Notes: generated from the sequence alone by a model not told the origin. A stretch of DNA of 64,000 nt from Thiosocius teredinicola (GCF_002009425.1 NZ_CP019936.1:1163001-1227000); one strand, 5' to 3'. Numbered from the stretch's first letter, positions 10,977-18,762 are shown. Translations and numbers: made by a program.

Positions 10977-11450
10977 ATGACGACGAAGGCGACGCTGATC
11001 ATCACCTTTGCCATGGCCGCAATTTACTTCGCCATCGGTTGGGTTGGTCACGATTGGGCGATTCGATACGTGGTCGATAGCCTGCAGCTAAAGTTCTTTG
11101 CCACATCGGTGGCGGAGTCTTTTCGGTCCCCATTGTTTGCTGGGCTATCGCTTGGACTTGCAGGGGTCGCCGTTGGCTTCGGTGCGTGGTTTGGCGGGCG
11201 GTCATCGATTGCGCGGCACGTCGGATTGCTGTTGGTGCTCGGCGTGATGTCGGCGGTGGCTGCCGCCTATTGGCTGACTCGCCTGCGACAACGGTTGTCC
11301 GACCTTGCGACTCAGGTCGCCGACCTGCCGGACACTTTGCTGCCGTTGTCCGCCTTGTCGCTTGATGAGGTTGGGTTGTTTGCCAGCGCCGTCGTGCTAG
11401 GCGCCGCGGGTGTTGCTGCGTTGCAGCAAAACTTGGCCGCCAGCGGCTGA
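10977..11450 (+). CDS. Small integral membrane protein, unknown function
   Basis: A 157-residue protein with an N-terminal hydrophobic segment (ATLIITFAMAAIYFAIGWVG), two central ones (LFAGLSLGLAGVAVGFGAWF and VGLLLVLGVMSAVAAAYWL) and a C-terminal one (LFASAVVLGAAGVAALQ), so about four membrane passes. I recognise no family. No strong ribosome binding site precedes the ATG. The coherent topology argues that it is real; nothing nearby suggests a role. Confidence 0.55.
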   Translation: MTTKATLIITFAMAAIYFAIGWVGHDWAIRYVVDSLQLKFFATSVAESFRSPLFAGLSLGLAGVAVGFGAWFGGRSSIARHVGLLLVLGVMSAVAAAYWLTRLRQRLSDLATQVADLPDTLLPLSALSLDEVGLFASAVVLGAAGVAALQQNLAASG

Positions 11451-11564
11451 TGTTTCGCTGTGACTTCGTGGCGGCCAGTCGGCCACCAAGCGCGTTATCT
11501 GACCGTCGGTAAGAGGTTGAAGCGTATTAACAACCGCTTATTTTTCTTAACTTAACTTGGTCTG

Positions 11565-11570
11565 TATACT
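11565..11570 (+). promoter_or_regulatory. Candidate -10 element for a short transcript
   Basis: TATACT directly preceded by TG (11563-11564) within the AT-rich stretch 11526-11570. The -35 region (around 11542-11547) is T-rich and poor. No coding sequence follows before the terminator at 11627-11652. Confidence 0.45.
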
Positions 11571-11576
11571 CCCGCG

Positions 11577-11652
11577 CAAACCGAGGACTCACAGACACAG
11601 AAAGAGTTCACAAGGTGGATGGAGGAACGCCCCTGCTTGGGGCGTTTTTTTT
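11577..11652 (+). ncRNA. Candidate small RNA of about 75 nt ending in an intrinsic terminator
   Basis: Bounded by a good -10 (TATACT, 11565-11570) and a strong intrinsic terminator (11627-11652). The body has no ORF of note and carries several GGA triplets (CCGAGGACT, GTGGATGGAGGAACG). The arrangement of isolated promoter, short body and terminator is that of a stand-alone sRNA. No known family is recognised. The 5' end is estimated from the -10. Confidence 0.4.
11627..11652 (+). terminator. Rho-independent terminator
   Basis: AACGCCCC, a short TGCTT loop, then GGGGCGTT running into eight T residues. A perfect GC-rich stem plus a T-tract on the + strand. Confidence 0.85.
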
Positions 11653-11687
11653 GCTCTGCATTCTGGCAGCAAGGGATAGCGGGCCAT

Positions 11688-12164
11688 TTATCGATCGATC
11701 GACTTGGTCATGAACAAGCTGCAGTCGGCCGGACTGAATCCCGCTGCGCGATAGACCGACTGCGCGCGCGGGTTGTCTTCGCGCACTTCGAGGGTGACCC
11801 GACAACAATCGAGTGAACGTGCGAGATCGACGATCCCTTCCAGCAGTATCTTGGCGACCGATCTGCCGCGCCACGTCGGCAGTACGGCGATGTCGTGGAT
11901 ATTCAGCAACGGCTGCGCGCGAAACGTGGAGTAGCCGAGAAAACAGGTCGCGAAGCCAACCGGTGCGGCGTCGATTTCGGCAAACAGACCATGCGCGGTT
12001 GGATGGCTCGCCAGGTCGCCGGGCAGGCGCTCGCGGACTTCATCCGGCAGCGCAGTGCCGCCACCCATCGGATCGCGCGCATAGGCATCGAGTAAATCGA
12101 CATACTGTCGAGCATCGGCTGGGTCGTCGAAGCGGATGCGTCGTACGGTCACTTCTTCAGTCAT
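11688..12164 (-). CDS. GNAT family N-acetyltransferase
   Basis: A 158-residue GNAT protein starting at MTEEVTVRRIRFDD (ATG 12164). The acetyl-CoA-binding motif A is VLPTWRGRSVAKILLEGIVD (the R/Q-x-x-G-x-G/A variant RGRSVA), and motif B is VTLEVREDNPRAQSVYRAAGF. The first eight bases overlap the end of the DUF815 ATPase gene, so the two are translationally coupled. The acceptor substrate is not predictable. A longer reading frame extends upstream, but it is only the tail of the neighbour in another frame. Confidence 0.85.
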   Translation of the reverse strand: MTEEVTVRRIRFDDPADARQYVDLLDAYARDPMGGGTALPDEVRERLPGDLASHPTAHGLFAEIDAAPVGFATCFLGYSTFRAQPLLNIHDIAVLPTWRGRSVAKILLEGIVDLARSLDCCRVTLEVREDNPRAQSVYRAAGFSPADCSLFMTKSIDR

Positions 12165-13014
12165 GTCGACCTGCCTGATCGACGGCAAACTGACGAGCGA
12201 CCCGTCCGCTGCGCGAACCGCGTTGGCCGGCCCACTGCACTGCGGCCAATCGTGTCGCTTCATCGTCGCAGCTTCCTGCATCCAGCTGGGCCAGCCAGTG
12301 CTCGACGATCTGCAGGTACTCGTCCTGGGTGAACGGATAGAACGACAACCACAGGCCGAAGCGTTCTGATAAGGACACCTTCTCCTCGATTGCCTCGCCG
12401 GGGTGGATTTCGCCGTCGACCTGGTGCACGTCTAGGTTCTCGGCCTTCATCTCGGGCAACAGGTGACGACGATTTGAACTGGCGTAGATCAGCACGTTGT
12501 CGGCCGGTGCAGCGATCGAACCTTCGAGGACCGCTTTAAGGGATTTGTAGCCGGCGTCATCGGCCTCGAACGACAGGTCGTCGCAGTACAGCAGGAAGCG
12601 CTCCTGGCGGCCTTCGAGTGTTTCGACGATCTCCACCAGGTCGACCAGATGCTCCTTTTCGACTTCGATCAGGCGCAGGCCTTGATCGACGAAGTTATTG
12701 AACACCGCCTTGATCAGGGTCGACTTGCCGGTGCCGCGTGCACCCCACAGCAGCACGTTGTTGGCCGGCTTGCGCGCGACGAACTGTGCCGTGTTGCGCA
12801 CCACCTCGGCTTTTTGTCGCTCCATGCACAGCAGGTCTTTGAGGTCGACCCGATGTGGATGGCGGACGGGCACCAGCCGTACGCCGCGCCGGTCGTGGCG
12901 CCAGCGGTAGGCATCGTAGGTCCAATCAGGCGGCTGCGCGCGGCCGTCTATCTGGGCCTCCCAGCGTTCCAGCAGACGGTTGGCCCGGGCGAAGAATTGG
13001 TCGGCATCGGTCAT
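12157..13014 (-). CDS. DUF815-family AAA ATPase
   Basis: A 285-residue P-loop ATPase. Walker A is LLWGARGTGKSTLIKAV, Walker B is FLLYCDDLSFE, and sensor 1 is VLIYASSNRRHLLP. The N-terminus MTDADQFFARANRLLERWE and the central RHPHRVDLKDLLCMERQK are typical of DUF815, a family of unknown function sometimes annotated as YjeF/ZapE-like helper ATPases. The start is set at ATG 13014; a longer frame adds 14 residues without support. It forms a two-gene unit with the GNAT gene. Confidence 0.9.
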   Translation of the reverse strand: MTDADQFFARANRLLERWEAQIDGRAQPPDWTYDAYRWRHDRRGVRLVPVRHPHRVDLKDLLCMERQKAEVVRNTAQFVARKPANNVLLWGARGTGKSTLIKAVFNNFVDQGLRLIEVEKEHLVDLVEIVETLEGRQERFLLYCDDLSFEADDAGYKSLKAVLEGSIAAPADNVLIYASSNRRHLLPEMKAENLDVHQVDGEIHPGEAIEEKVSLSERFGLWLSFYPFTQDEYLQIVEHWLAQLDAGSCDDEATRLAAVQWAGQRGSRSGRVARQFAVDQAGRHD

Positions 13015-13084
13015 GTTGAGCTCCGCATACGGCGATTCAGGAACAGCAGTCCTCAAGAAAAAAACTTTCGGCCGATAAAAAGAC

Positions 13085-13112
13085 TTGATACTTCAGAATA
13101 TACTTATATACT
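13085..13112 (+). promoter_or_regulatory. Promoter of the sulfur globule-like gene
   Basis: TTGATA (13085-13090), 16 bases, then TATACT (13107-13112), all within an AT-rich stretch between divergently oriented genes. The start codon follows 66 bases downstream. Confidence 0.6.
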
Positions 13113-13178
13113 TCACAAGTGTGGCACTGGCGACAGAAAGGTCGTCGATGCGCGCTAAGCAGTACAAAGGATTTAAAC

Positions 13179-13502
13179 ATGAAACTGATCATCGCAATGG
13201 TTGCCATGCTGGCTACGGCACATGCGTGGTCCTTCTGGGGCTGGAACGACGCGAGTGGTTTCGGCAGCGGTTACAACAACGGCTTCGCTGACGGTATTGG
13301 CGACGCCGATTTCACGTTCGATATGACGTTCTCGGCCTCGATGCGTGGCAACGGGTATGGATCGGGTAACGGCAACGGCCACGGATACGGCTCGGGACAC
13401 GGCTACAACCGCTATGTCCCTTACTATGGCGCGCCTTACGGTTATCTACCCCCGATGCCGCAGCCGGGTGCTCCGGCGGCACCGCAGGCAGAAGCGCAAT
13501 AG
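13179..13502 (+). CDS. Sulfur globule protein-like secreted Gly/Asn/Tyr-rich protein
   Basis: A 107-residue exported protein. The signal peptide is MKLIIAMVAMLATAHA, with mature WSFWGWNDASGFGSG. Next come a GFADGIGDADFTFDMTFSAS segment, a G/N/H/Y-rich repeat stretch (YGSGNGNGHGYGSGHGY) and a tail of PYYGAPYGYLPPMPQPG. Composition, the W-rich mature start, the F-rich DMTFSAS core and the PYGAPYGY tail resemble the CV1-type sulfur globule envelope proteins of purple sulfur bacteria. If so, it coats intracellular or periplasmic sulfur stores. It is a single-gene unit with its own promoter and strong terminator, which suggests high expression. Other Gly-rich structural proteins are the alternative. 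Confidence 0.7.
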   Translation: MKLIIAMVAMLATAHAWSFWGWNDASGFGSGYNNGFADGIGDADFTFDMTFSASMRGNGYGSGNGNGHGYGSGHGYNRYVPYYGAPYGYLPPMPQPGAPAAPQAEAQ

Positions 13503-13546
13503 ATCGAAAAGCAGTGTGGTTACCGGCGTAGCGGCCGGTGATGCAG

Positions 13547-13577
13547 AAAGGCCCCGATACTGATCGGGGCCTTTTTG
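13547..13577 (+). terminator. Rho-independent terminator after the sulfur globule-like gene
   Basis: AAAGGCCCCGAT, loop ACTG, ATCGGGGCCTTTTT. A 12-bp perfect stem with a T-run. The A-rich opposite arm could also terminate transcripts of ettA from the other side. Confidence 0.9.
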
Positions 13578-13606
13578 TTTGCGTCGACTGTGCTCTTGGG
13601 GGGAGC

Positions 13607-15274
13607 TCAGGCGTCGATGCGCTTGTACTTGATGCGATGCGGGTTGATCGCCTCGTCGCCAAGCCGGCGTTTCTTGTCTTCTTCATAGTCGGCAAAGTTG
13701 CCTTCGTACCAGACCACTTCCGAATCGCCTTCGAATGCCAGGATGTGGGTCGCGATGCGGTCGAGGAACCAGCGATCGTGCGAGATCACCACTGCGCAGC
13801 CGGGAAAGGCCAGCAAGGCCTCTTCAAGCGCGCGCAGGGTTTCGACGTCGAGGTCGTTGGTCGGTTCGTCGAGCAGCAACACGTTGCCGCCGGATTTCAG
13901 CAGCTTTGCCAGATGTACGCGGTTGCGTTCACCGCCGGACAGGTCACCGACCTTCTTCTGCTGATCCGAACCACGGAAGTTGAAACGCGAGCAGTATGCG
14001 CGTGACGGCATCTGGAAGTTGCCGACCGTGATGATTTCCTGATCGTCTGAGATCTCCTGCCAGACGGTCTTTTTGTCATCCAGTGAATCGCGGCTCTGGT
14101 CGACTGCAGCGATTTTGACGGTGTCGCCGATGCGCAATTCGCCCGAGTCAGGCTTCTCGTCACCGGTCAACATGCGGAACAGTGTCGTTTTACCCGCGCC
14201 ATTCGGGCCGATGATCCCGACGATGCCGCCTTTCGGCAGGTTGAAGGTCAGATCCTTGTACAGCAGTTTGTCGCCAAACGATTTTTGCAGGCCGTTGGCT
14301 TCGATCACCAGGTCGCCGAGGCGTTCGCCGGGCGGAATGTAGATTTCGTTGGTTTCATTGCGCTTCTGGAAGTCCTGGTTCTGGAGTTCTTCGAATCGGG
14401 CGAGGCGGGCCTTGCTTTTTGCCTGACGCCCTTTCGGATTCGAGCGAACCCACTCCAGTTCTTCTTTCATGGCCTTGATGCGGCCTTGTTCCTGCTTTTC
14501 TTCCAGTTCGAGGCGGTTCTCTTTCTGTTCCAGCCAGGATGAATAGTTGCCTTCCCACGGAATACCGTGGCCGCGGTCGAGTTCCAGAATCCAACCGGCA
14601 ACGTTGTCGAGGAAGTAGCGGTCGTGGGTAACCGCAACCACAGTGCCGGAGTAATCGTGCAGGAAACGCTCGAGCCAGGCGACGGACTCGGCATCCAGGT
14701 GGTTGGTCGGTTCGTCGAGCAGCAGCATGTCGGGTTGCGACAGCAGCAGTTTGCACAGCGCCACACGACGACGCTCGCCACCCGAAAGCTTGGTGACATC
14801 GGCGTCCCAAGGGGGCAGGCGCAATGCATCAGCCGCAACGTCGAGTTGACGCTCGAGGTTATGACCGTCCGATGCCTGCAGGATGTTCTCCAGTTCGCCC
14901 TGGCGTTTGGCCAGTGCGTCGAAATCGGCATCCGGCTCAGCATAGGCGGCGTATACCTTGTCGAGCTCGGCCTGCGCATCGGTAATGTGACTTAGGGCCT
15001 CTTCAATATTGCCGCGTACATCTTTGTTCGGATCGAGCTGCGGCTCTTGCGGCAGATACCCGACCTTGATTCCGGGCTGAGGGCGGGCCTCGCCATCGAT
15101 ATCGGTATCGACTCCTGCCATGATGCGCAACAATGTCGATTTACCCGCGCCGTTCAGGCCGAGCACGCCGATCTTGGCGCCGGGGAAAAACGACAAAGAG
15201 ATGTCTCGCAGAATCTGCCGTTTCGGCGGCACGATCTTGCTGACGCGATTCATGGTGTAAATGTATTGGGCCAT
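13607..15274 (-). CDS. ettA: Energy-dependent translational throttle protein EttA (ABC-F ATPase)
   Basis: A 555-residue cytoplasmic ABC-F protein that binds the ribosomal E site and gates the first peptide bond according to ADP/ATP ratio. Two ABC cassettes are seen: Walker [17 protein letters not shown] and [16 protein letters not shown], signatures [14 protein letters not shown] and [14 protein letters not shown], and Walker [12 protein letters not shown] and [11 protein letters not shown]. The arm and P-site linker are between them ([22 protein letters not shown]). The start [13 protein letters not shown] at 15274 gives the E. coli length; the longer frame upstream is not real. Confidence 0.97.
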   Translation of the reverse strand: MAQYIYTMNRVSKIVPPKRQILRDISLSFFPGAKIGVLGLNGAGKSTLLRIMAGVDTDIDGEARPQPGIKVGYLPQEPQLDPNKDVRGNIEEALSHITDAQAELDKVYAAYAEPDADFDALAKRQGELENILQASDGHNLERQLDVAADALRLPPWDADVTKLSGGERRRVALCKLLLSQPDMLLLDEPTNHLDAESVAWLERFLHDYSGTVVAVTHDRYFLDNVAGWILELDRGHGIPWEGNYSSWLEQKENRLELEEKQEQGRIKAMKEELEWVRSNPKGRQAKSKARLARFEELQNQDFQKRNETNEIYIPPGERLGDLVIEANGLQKSFGDKLLYKDLTFNLPKGGIVGIIGPNGAGKTTLFRMLTGDEKPDSGELRIGDTVKIAAVDQSRDSLDDKKTVWQEISDDQEIITVGNFQMPSRAYCSRFNFRGSDQQKKVGDLSGGERNRVHLAKLLKSGGNVLLLDEPTNDLDVETLRALEEALLAFPGCAVVISHDRWFLDRIATHILAFEGDSEVVWYEGNFADYEEDKKRRLGDEAINPHRIKYKRIDA

Positions 15275-15397
15275 AGCGATTGGCTGCCTCAAACTGCTCG
15301 GGTGCGAAGGTAGGCGATTGTACACAGGCCGACCGGTTTTAAAAAAAGGTCGGCCTGCCGCTAGCGTGCAAATGGGCATTCGATCAGGAAAAGTGTG

Positions 15398-16168
15398 ATG
15401 AGAGGCGCTGCGGATGCTGCAGACGATAAGCCGATGAAACGCACAGCGTTTTTGTTTGCCTTGGTCGCGGTCGGCTTGTTCGGTCTGTTGCTCGGTGGGT
15501 GGTTCACACCGGGGTTCGACCTGAGCGCACAAGGGCAGCCACCTGCACCGCAGACCGAAACCGTTGCGGTTACTGGCGTCTCGCTCGTTTCGGTCGCACT
15601 GCTGCTCGCTGCGGTCCTGATGATCGTCGCTTCGTTGGCGCTGCTATGGCAGGTTCGCCGTTTGAAGGCGGACAATGGCACGCGCGATCCGGCCACCGGC
15701 CTGTATCGCCAGTCGTACGTCGATGAGGCGGTTTCCAACCAGATGGCGCGCGACGATCGCAGCGGGCGCAGCCAGCTCGCGGTAGTGCGCATCCAGATCG
15801 ATTATCTCGACGATGTTGAGCGTCGCTACGGCGAACAGGCGGTAGAGACGCTGATCGAGTTCGCCGGTCGCCAACTGCGTGGCCAGACGCGCGAAGGCGA
15901 CCTGCCGGTGCGCGAGCACGATGGCGGCGATTTCACCGTGTATCTGCAGTGCGAGGAGCTGACGCAGGCCGAGGCATTCTGCCGGCGTCTGGCGATGATG
16001 TTGTCGCGCGAGCAGCTGGAGTTCCGCGGCGATATCGTCAAGATCACGGCCAGCATGGGCGTGGTGTTGCGTGAGCCGGGTGAGCCGCTGACCGATCTGC
16101 GCGAGCGCGCCGGGGCCAAGTTGGCGGAAGCGCGAACTAACGGCGATCACCGCCGCATTGTCGCCTGA
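15398..16168 (+). CDS. Membrane protein with a degenerate GGDEF domain
   Basis: About 256 residues. An N-terminal membrane segment ([20 protein letters not shown]) and a second ([25 protein letters not shown]) enclose a short periplasmic loop. A cytoplasmic diguanylate cyclase fold follows ([20 protein letters not shown]...[29 protein letters not shown]). The active-site motif reads [10 protein letters not shown] where RxGGDEFAVL is expected, so catalysis is doubtful and it may act as a c-di-GMP or GTP sensor. ATG 15398 is used; GTG 15395 and ATG 15434 are alternatives. Confidence 0.75.
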   Translation: MRGAADAADDKPMKRTAFLFALVAVGLFGLLLGGWFTPGFDLSAQGQPPAPQTETVAVTGVSLVSVALLLAAVLMIVASLALLWQVRRLKADNGTRDPATGLYRQSYVDEAVSNQMARDDRSGRSQLAVVRIQIDYLDDVERRYGEQAVETLIEFAGRQLRGQTREGDLPVREHDGGDFTVYLQCEELTQAEAFCRRLAMMLSREQLEFRGDIVKITASMGVVLREPGEPLTDLRERAGAKLAEARTNGDHRRIVA

Positions 16169-16177
16169 CCTTCGACC

Positions 16178-16828
16178 TCAGCGACGCTCGAACACCGCCA
16201 GTTGCAGCGAGTGCAGAAACGGCGACCATTCGCTGTGATGGTGAAGGGTGAAACCTTCTGCGGCGAACGCCGACACCATCTCGTCGCGCGACGCCGGATG
16301 CTGCCGTATTGGTTTGCCGCTGATGCGGTTGCGGATACGGCGTCTCACGGTGGCGATCGACCAGGGTGAGTGGTACGACATCACCACGTAACGGTCGGCA
16401 ACGCGGCACATCTCTTTGATCATCTCGCGACGCTGGGCCGGGTCGGCAAAGTGATGCAGCAGACGAAAACACAGGACCGCGTCGAAAGTACGGTCTGCAT
16501 AGGCCATGTCGAAGACATTCTGTGCCTCGATTCTGACGTGAACACCGGCTGCTTTGACCTGCTCAGCCGCGACTCTCAGGGCAGCCTCACCGAGATCGAC
16601 GCCGGTGACGTCATAACCCTGTTGTGCCAACCAGATCGATGCGCGCCCAACACCGCACGGTGCATCGAGTACCGTGTGGATCGGCGCGAGCGAATCGAAC
16701 GCCGCTTCGATCAGCCGCATCTCCTTGCGATGTTTTTCAGGGCGACGCTCGAGGTAGGCCTCGGCTTTTTCAAGGCTATGCTTGACGCGTGGCGCGTAGG
16801 ACGGGTGATCGTGAGAGCTTGCGTGCAT
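16178..16828 (-). CDS. Class I SAM-dependent methyltransferase
   Basis: A 216-residue enzyme with motif I VLDAPCGVGRASIWLAQQG, motif II YDVTGVDLGEAAL and a post-motif FDAVLCFRLLHHFADPAQRR. The N-terminal YLERRPEKHRKEMRLIEAAF is a helical cap. The methyl acceptor is unknown. Convergent with the GGDEF-like gene (9 bases apart) and followed upstream by a 125-base gap to folD. Confidence 0.85.
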   Translation of the reverse strand: MHASSHDHPSYAPRVKHSLEKAEAYLERRPEKHRKEMRLIEAAFDSLAPIHTVLDAPCGVGRASIWLAQQGYDVTGVDLGEAALRVAAEQVKAAGVHVRIEAQNVFDMAYADRTFDAVLCFRLLHHFADPAQRREMIKEMCRVADRYVVMSYHSPWSIATVRRRIRNRISGKPIRQHPASRDEMVSAFAAEGFTLHHHSEWSPFLHSLQLAVFERR

Positions 16829-16953
16829 TGTGTCGTTTCGTTCCGCCGTTTTGGGGCTTTAAACCGGCCCTAACGACACGATGAACGCAATGACTTAAAC
16901 CAAGCTTAAAACCGGCACTGCAGCCGGTGGCTGTGCTATTCGGCTCGCCAGAC

Positions 16954-17817
16954 TCAGGCGTTTTGCTCGGCGTGAAGCTCCGCGGCTTGCAGCGTGTTTT
17001 CCAGCAAGGTGGCGATGGTCATCGGTCCGACGCCGCCGGGCACCGGTGTGATCCACGAGGCGACCTCGCTGACCGGGCCGGTGTCGACGTCGCCGCACAG
17101 CGTGCCGTCATCCAGCCGGTTGATGCCGACATCGATCACAATCGCGCCCGGTTTTACCCAATCCGCTTTGACGAACTTCGGAACACCGACGGCGGCGACG
17201 ACGATATCCGCCGCGCCGACCTTGCCGGCCAGATCCTTGGTCTTGCTGTGGCACACGGTGACGGTGCAACGTGCCATCAACAGCTCGAGAAACATCGGTC
17301 GGCCGACAATATTGGATTGCCCGATGATGACCGCGTCCTTACCCACCAGATCGATACCGGTGCGTTCGAGCATCGTCATCACGCCTCTCGGCGTGCACGG
17401 GCGCAGGATCGGCTGGCGCAGCACCAGGCGGCCGATGTTGTACGGATGAAACCCATCGACGTCCTTGGTCGGCAGGATGCGCTCGGTCACCGCATCTTCG
17501 TCGATCTGCTCAGGCAGCGGAAGCTGCACCAGGATGCCGTCGACCTCGTTGCGGCCGTTCAGCTCGTCGATCAGTCGGAGGAGTTCGTCCTGGCTGGTCT
17601 CCTTGGGGAGTTCGATCAGTTCGGAATGGAAGCCGACTTGTTCGCAGGCCTTCTGTTTGTTGCGCACATAGACCTGGGATGCCGGGTTTTCGCCGACCAG
17701 CACCACCACAAGACCCGGAGCGCTCTGCCCGGAGGCGAGCCGCTCGGCGACGCGGTGCTTGATCTTTTCGCGGAGGTCGGCGGCGATGGCCTTGCCGTCG
17801 AGAATCTGTGCGCTCAT
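16954..17817 (-). CDS. folD: Bifunctional methylenetetrahydrofolate dehydrogenase/cyclohydrolase
   Basis: Interconverts 5,10-methylene-, methenyl- and 10-formyl-tetrahydrofolate using NADP. The 287 residues start [20 protein letters not shown]. The catalytic lysine region [29 protein letters not shown], and the dinucleotide fold [14 protein letters not shown] are present, with the C-terminal [19 protein letters not shown]. The ATG 17817 gives the usual family length. With glyA and purL nearby, the region is rich in one-carbon metabolism. Confidence 0.97.
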   Translation of the reverse strand: MSAQILDGKAIAADLREKIKHRVAERLASGQSAPGLVVVLVGENPASQVYVRNKQKACEQVGFHSELIELPKETSQDELLRLIDELNGRNEVDGILVQLPLPEQIDEDAVTERILPTKDVDGFHPYNIGRLVLRQPILRPCTPRGVMTMLERTGIDLVGKDAVIIGQSNIVGRPMFLELLMARCTVTVCHSKTKDLAGKVGAADIVVAAVGVPKFVKADWVKPGAIVIDVGINRLDDGTLCGDVDTGPVSEVASWITPVPGGVGPMTIATLLENTLQAAELHAEQNA

Positions 17818-17887
17818 CGGGTTTCCTGCTGTGCTGTCCGGCAATTCGAGGGGCAAACCGGCATGATACCAGAGTGCCTCGCCTCGA

Positions 17888-17916
17888 TTGACGCCATTGT
17901 GGGCCGCCCGTATCAT
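17888..17916 (+). promoter_or_regulatory. Promoter of tRNA-Pro
   Basis: TTGACG (17888-17893), 17 bases, then TATCAT (17911-17916), followed by a GC-rich discriminator. It lies 32 bases before tRNA-Pro, as expected for a stable RNA promoter. Confidence 0.7.
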
Positions 17917-17948
17917 ATGGCGCCTTCGCAAATTGGCGAAGACCTATT

Positions 17949-18025
17949 CGGGGTATAGCGCAGTCTGGTAGCGCGCCTGCTTTGGGAGCAGGATGTCGGG
18001 AGTTCGAATCTCTCTACCCCGACCA
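17949..18025 (+). tRNA. tRNA-Pro (anticodon TGG)
   Basis: A 77-nt cloverleaf. Acceptor CGGGGTA pairs with TACCCCG, anticodon arm CCTGC-TTTGGGA-GCAGG gives TGG, T-loop TTCGAAT, and CCA is encoded. The last 19 bases are copied again 253 bases downstream. Confidence 0.97.
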
Positions 18026-18075
18026 GATTTGAGTGTTGCTGGCGGGCCATGTGCAATGCCCGGCTGGCAGCACGG
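18007..18075 (+). repeat. Direct repeat copy 1, spanning the tRNA-Pro 3' end
   Basis: 69 bases starting AATCTCTCTACCCCGACCA, that is the T-arm and acceptor 3' half of tRNA-Pro plus 50 bases of downstream spacer. It recurs at 18260-18328 with about five mismatches, all in the spacer part. Confidence 0.9.
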
Positions 18076-18092
18076 TAGGGCGAGAGAGATGA

Positions 18093-18259
18093 GAACTCCC
18101 GAAGGGAGTTTGATAAAAAACGACAGGACGTCGTTTTTAACGGCCGCAGGCCGGCCCATAGGGCGAAATGCAGGAAGTATTTCGTAGAAAAAACGACAGG
18201 ACGTCGTTTTTGACGGCCGCAGGCCGGCCCGCAGGGCAAAATGCAGGACAGCATTTTGC
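18093..18259 (+). ncRNA. Candidate structured RNA: tandem hairpin array with AGGA loops
   Basis: Two tandem 73-base units (18115-18187 and 18188-18260) preceded by a hairpin AACTCCC-GAA-GGGAGTT. Each unit folds into AAAAACGAC-AGGAC-GTCGTTTTT, CGGCC-GCA-GGCCG, and a third stem: CGAAATGC-AGGAA-GTATTTCG in unit 1, GCAAAATGC-AGGACA-GCATTTTGC in unit 2. Four of the loops read CAGGA(C/A), matching the CAGGA(U/A/C)G loop repeats of CsrB-type sponges of CsrA/RsmA. The third stem keeps pairing although its sequence changes between units, which supports an RNA fold. Alternatives are REP-like palindromes or a terminator array. Transcription from the tRNA-Pro promoter is inferred. Confidence 0.45.
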
Positions 18260-18260
18260 A
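18115..18260 (+). repeat. Two tandem 73-base repeat units
   Basis: Unit 1 18115-18187 and unit 2 18188-18260 share AAAAAACGACAGGACGTCG and the following GC-rich block almost exactly, then diverge in the last third, where compensating changes preserve a hairpin. Confidence 0.85.
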
Positions 18261-18328
18261 ATCTCTCTACCCCGACCAGATTTAAGTGGTGCCAGCGGGC
18301 CATGTGCAATGCCCGGCTGACAGCACGG
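18260..18328 (+). repeat. Direct repeat copy 2 of the tRNA-Pro 3' end and spacer
   Basis: Repeats 18007-18075 with about 93% identity and the same length. The tRNA part (AATCTCTCTACCCCGACCA) is identical. A G-to-A change in this copy creates CTGACA at 18317-18322, which could serve as a -35 for tRNA-Arg together with TACATT at 18342-18347 (19-base spacing). Confidence 0.9.
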
Positions 18329-18357
18329 ACCAATTTTCGGGTACATTCCTGAATACG

Positions 18358-18434
<77 letters not shown>

Positions 18435-18511
18435 TTCATCCCGCGGGGTGATCGCAAAAACAGGCTGAACGGGCCTGGTTCGATGCACGCATCGAGCAAA
18501 ACCGGTTCAAT

Positions 18512-18588
18512 GGTGGGCGTAGCTCAGTTGGTAGAGCCCTGGTTTGTGGCACCAGTGGTCGTGGGTTCGAGCCCCATCGTCCACCCCA
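18512..18588 (+). tRNA. tRNA-His (anticodon GTG)
   Basis: Cloverleaf with the extra 5' G (18512) opposite C73, acceptor GTGGGCG paired with CGTCCAC, anticodon arm CTGGT-TTGTGGC-ACCAG giving GTG, T-loop TTCGAGC, and CCA encoded. The -1 G is diagnostic of tRNA-His. Confidence 0.97.
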
Positions 18589-18602
18589 TACATCGCGAGA
18601 CA

Positions 18603-18630
18603 AGCGGCGGCCGTCAGGCGCCGCTTTTTT
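18603..18630 (+). terminator. Terminator of the tRNA cluster
   Basis: AGCGGCG, loop, CGCCGCT followed by a T6 run, 15 bases after tRNA-His. Confidence 0.8.
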
Positions 18631-18733
18631 CGTTTTCGGGGCCGCCGACACCCCATTCCGGCCGGGTTGACGGTATCCCTGTTCTCCATCAGACTTTCCG
18701 TTTCCCCGGGGCCTTTTGGCTGCTCCGGCCGAG

Positions 18734-18762
18734 CGGCCCCGTACAGGGGCCGTTTGCATTTT
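18734..18762 (+). terminator. Possible attenuator hairpin upstream of glyA
   Basis: CGGCCCC-GTACA-GGGGCCG followed by TTTGCATTTT, ending 26 bases before the glyA start. The interrupted T-tract makes it weak, and a TTGACG (18666-18671) lies upstream in the same leader. It may be a transcription attenuator or a stray terminator. No glycine or folate riboswitch core is recognised. Confidence 0.35.

Noticed and set aside
10598-11014. 138-residue reverse-strand frame with a signal-like start
   Set aside because: After the hydrophobic start the sequence becomes basic and low in hydrophobics, with no homology that I can support, and it overlaps the membrane protein start.
15326-15356. Hairpin AGGCCGACC/GGTCGGCCT in the ettA-GGDEF spacer
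   Set aside because: The T- and A-runs lie in the loop rather than after the stem, and the genes diverge here, so I do not call a terminator.
18007-18328. CRISPR array
   Set aside because: Only two units of 73 bases with internal palindromes, no regular spacers and no cas genes.
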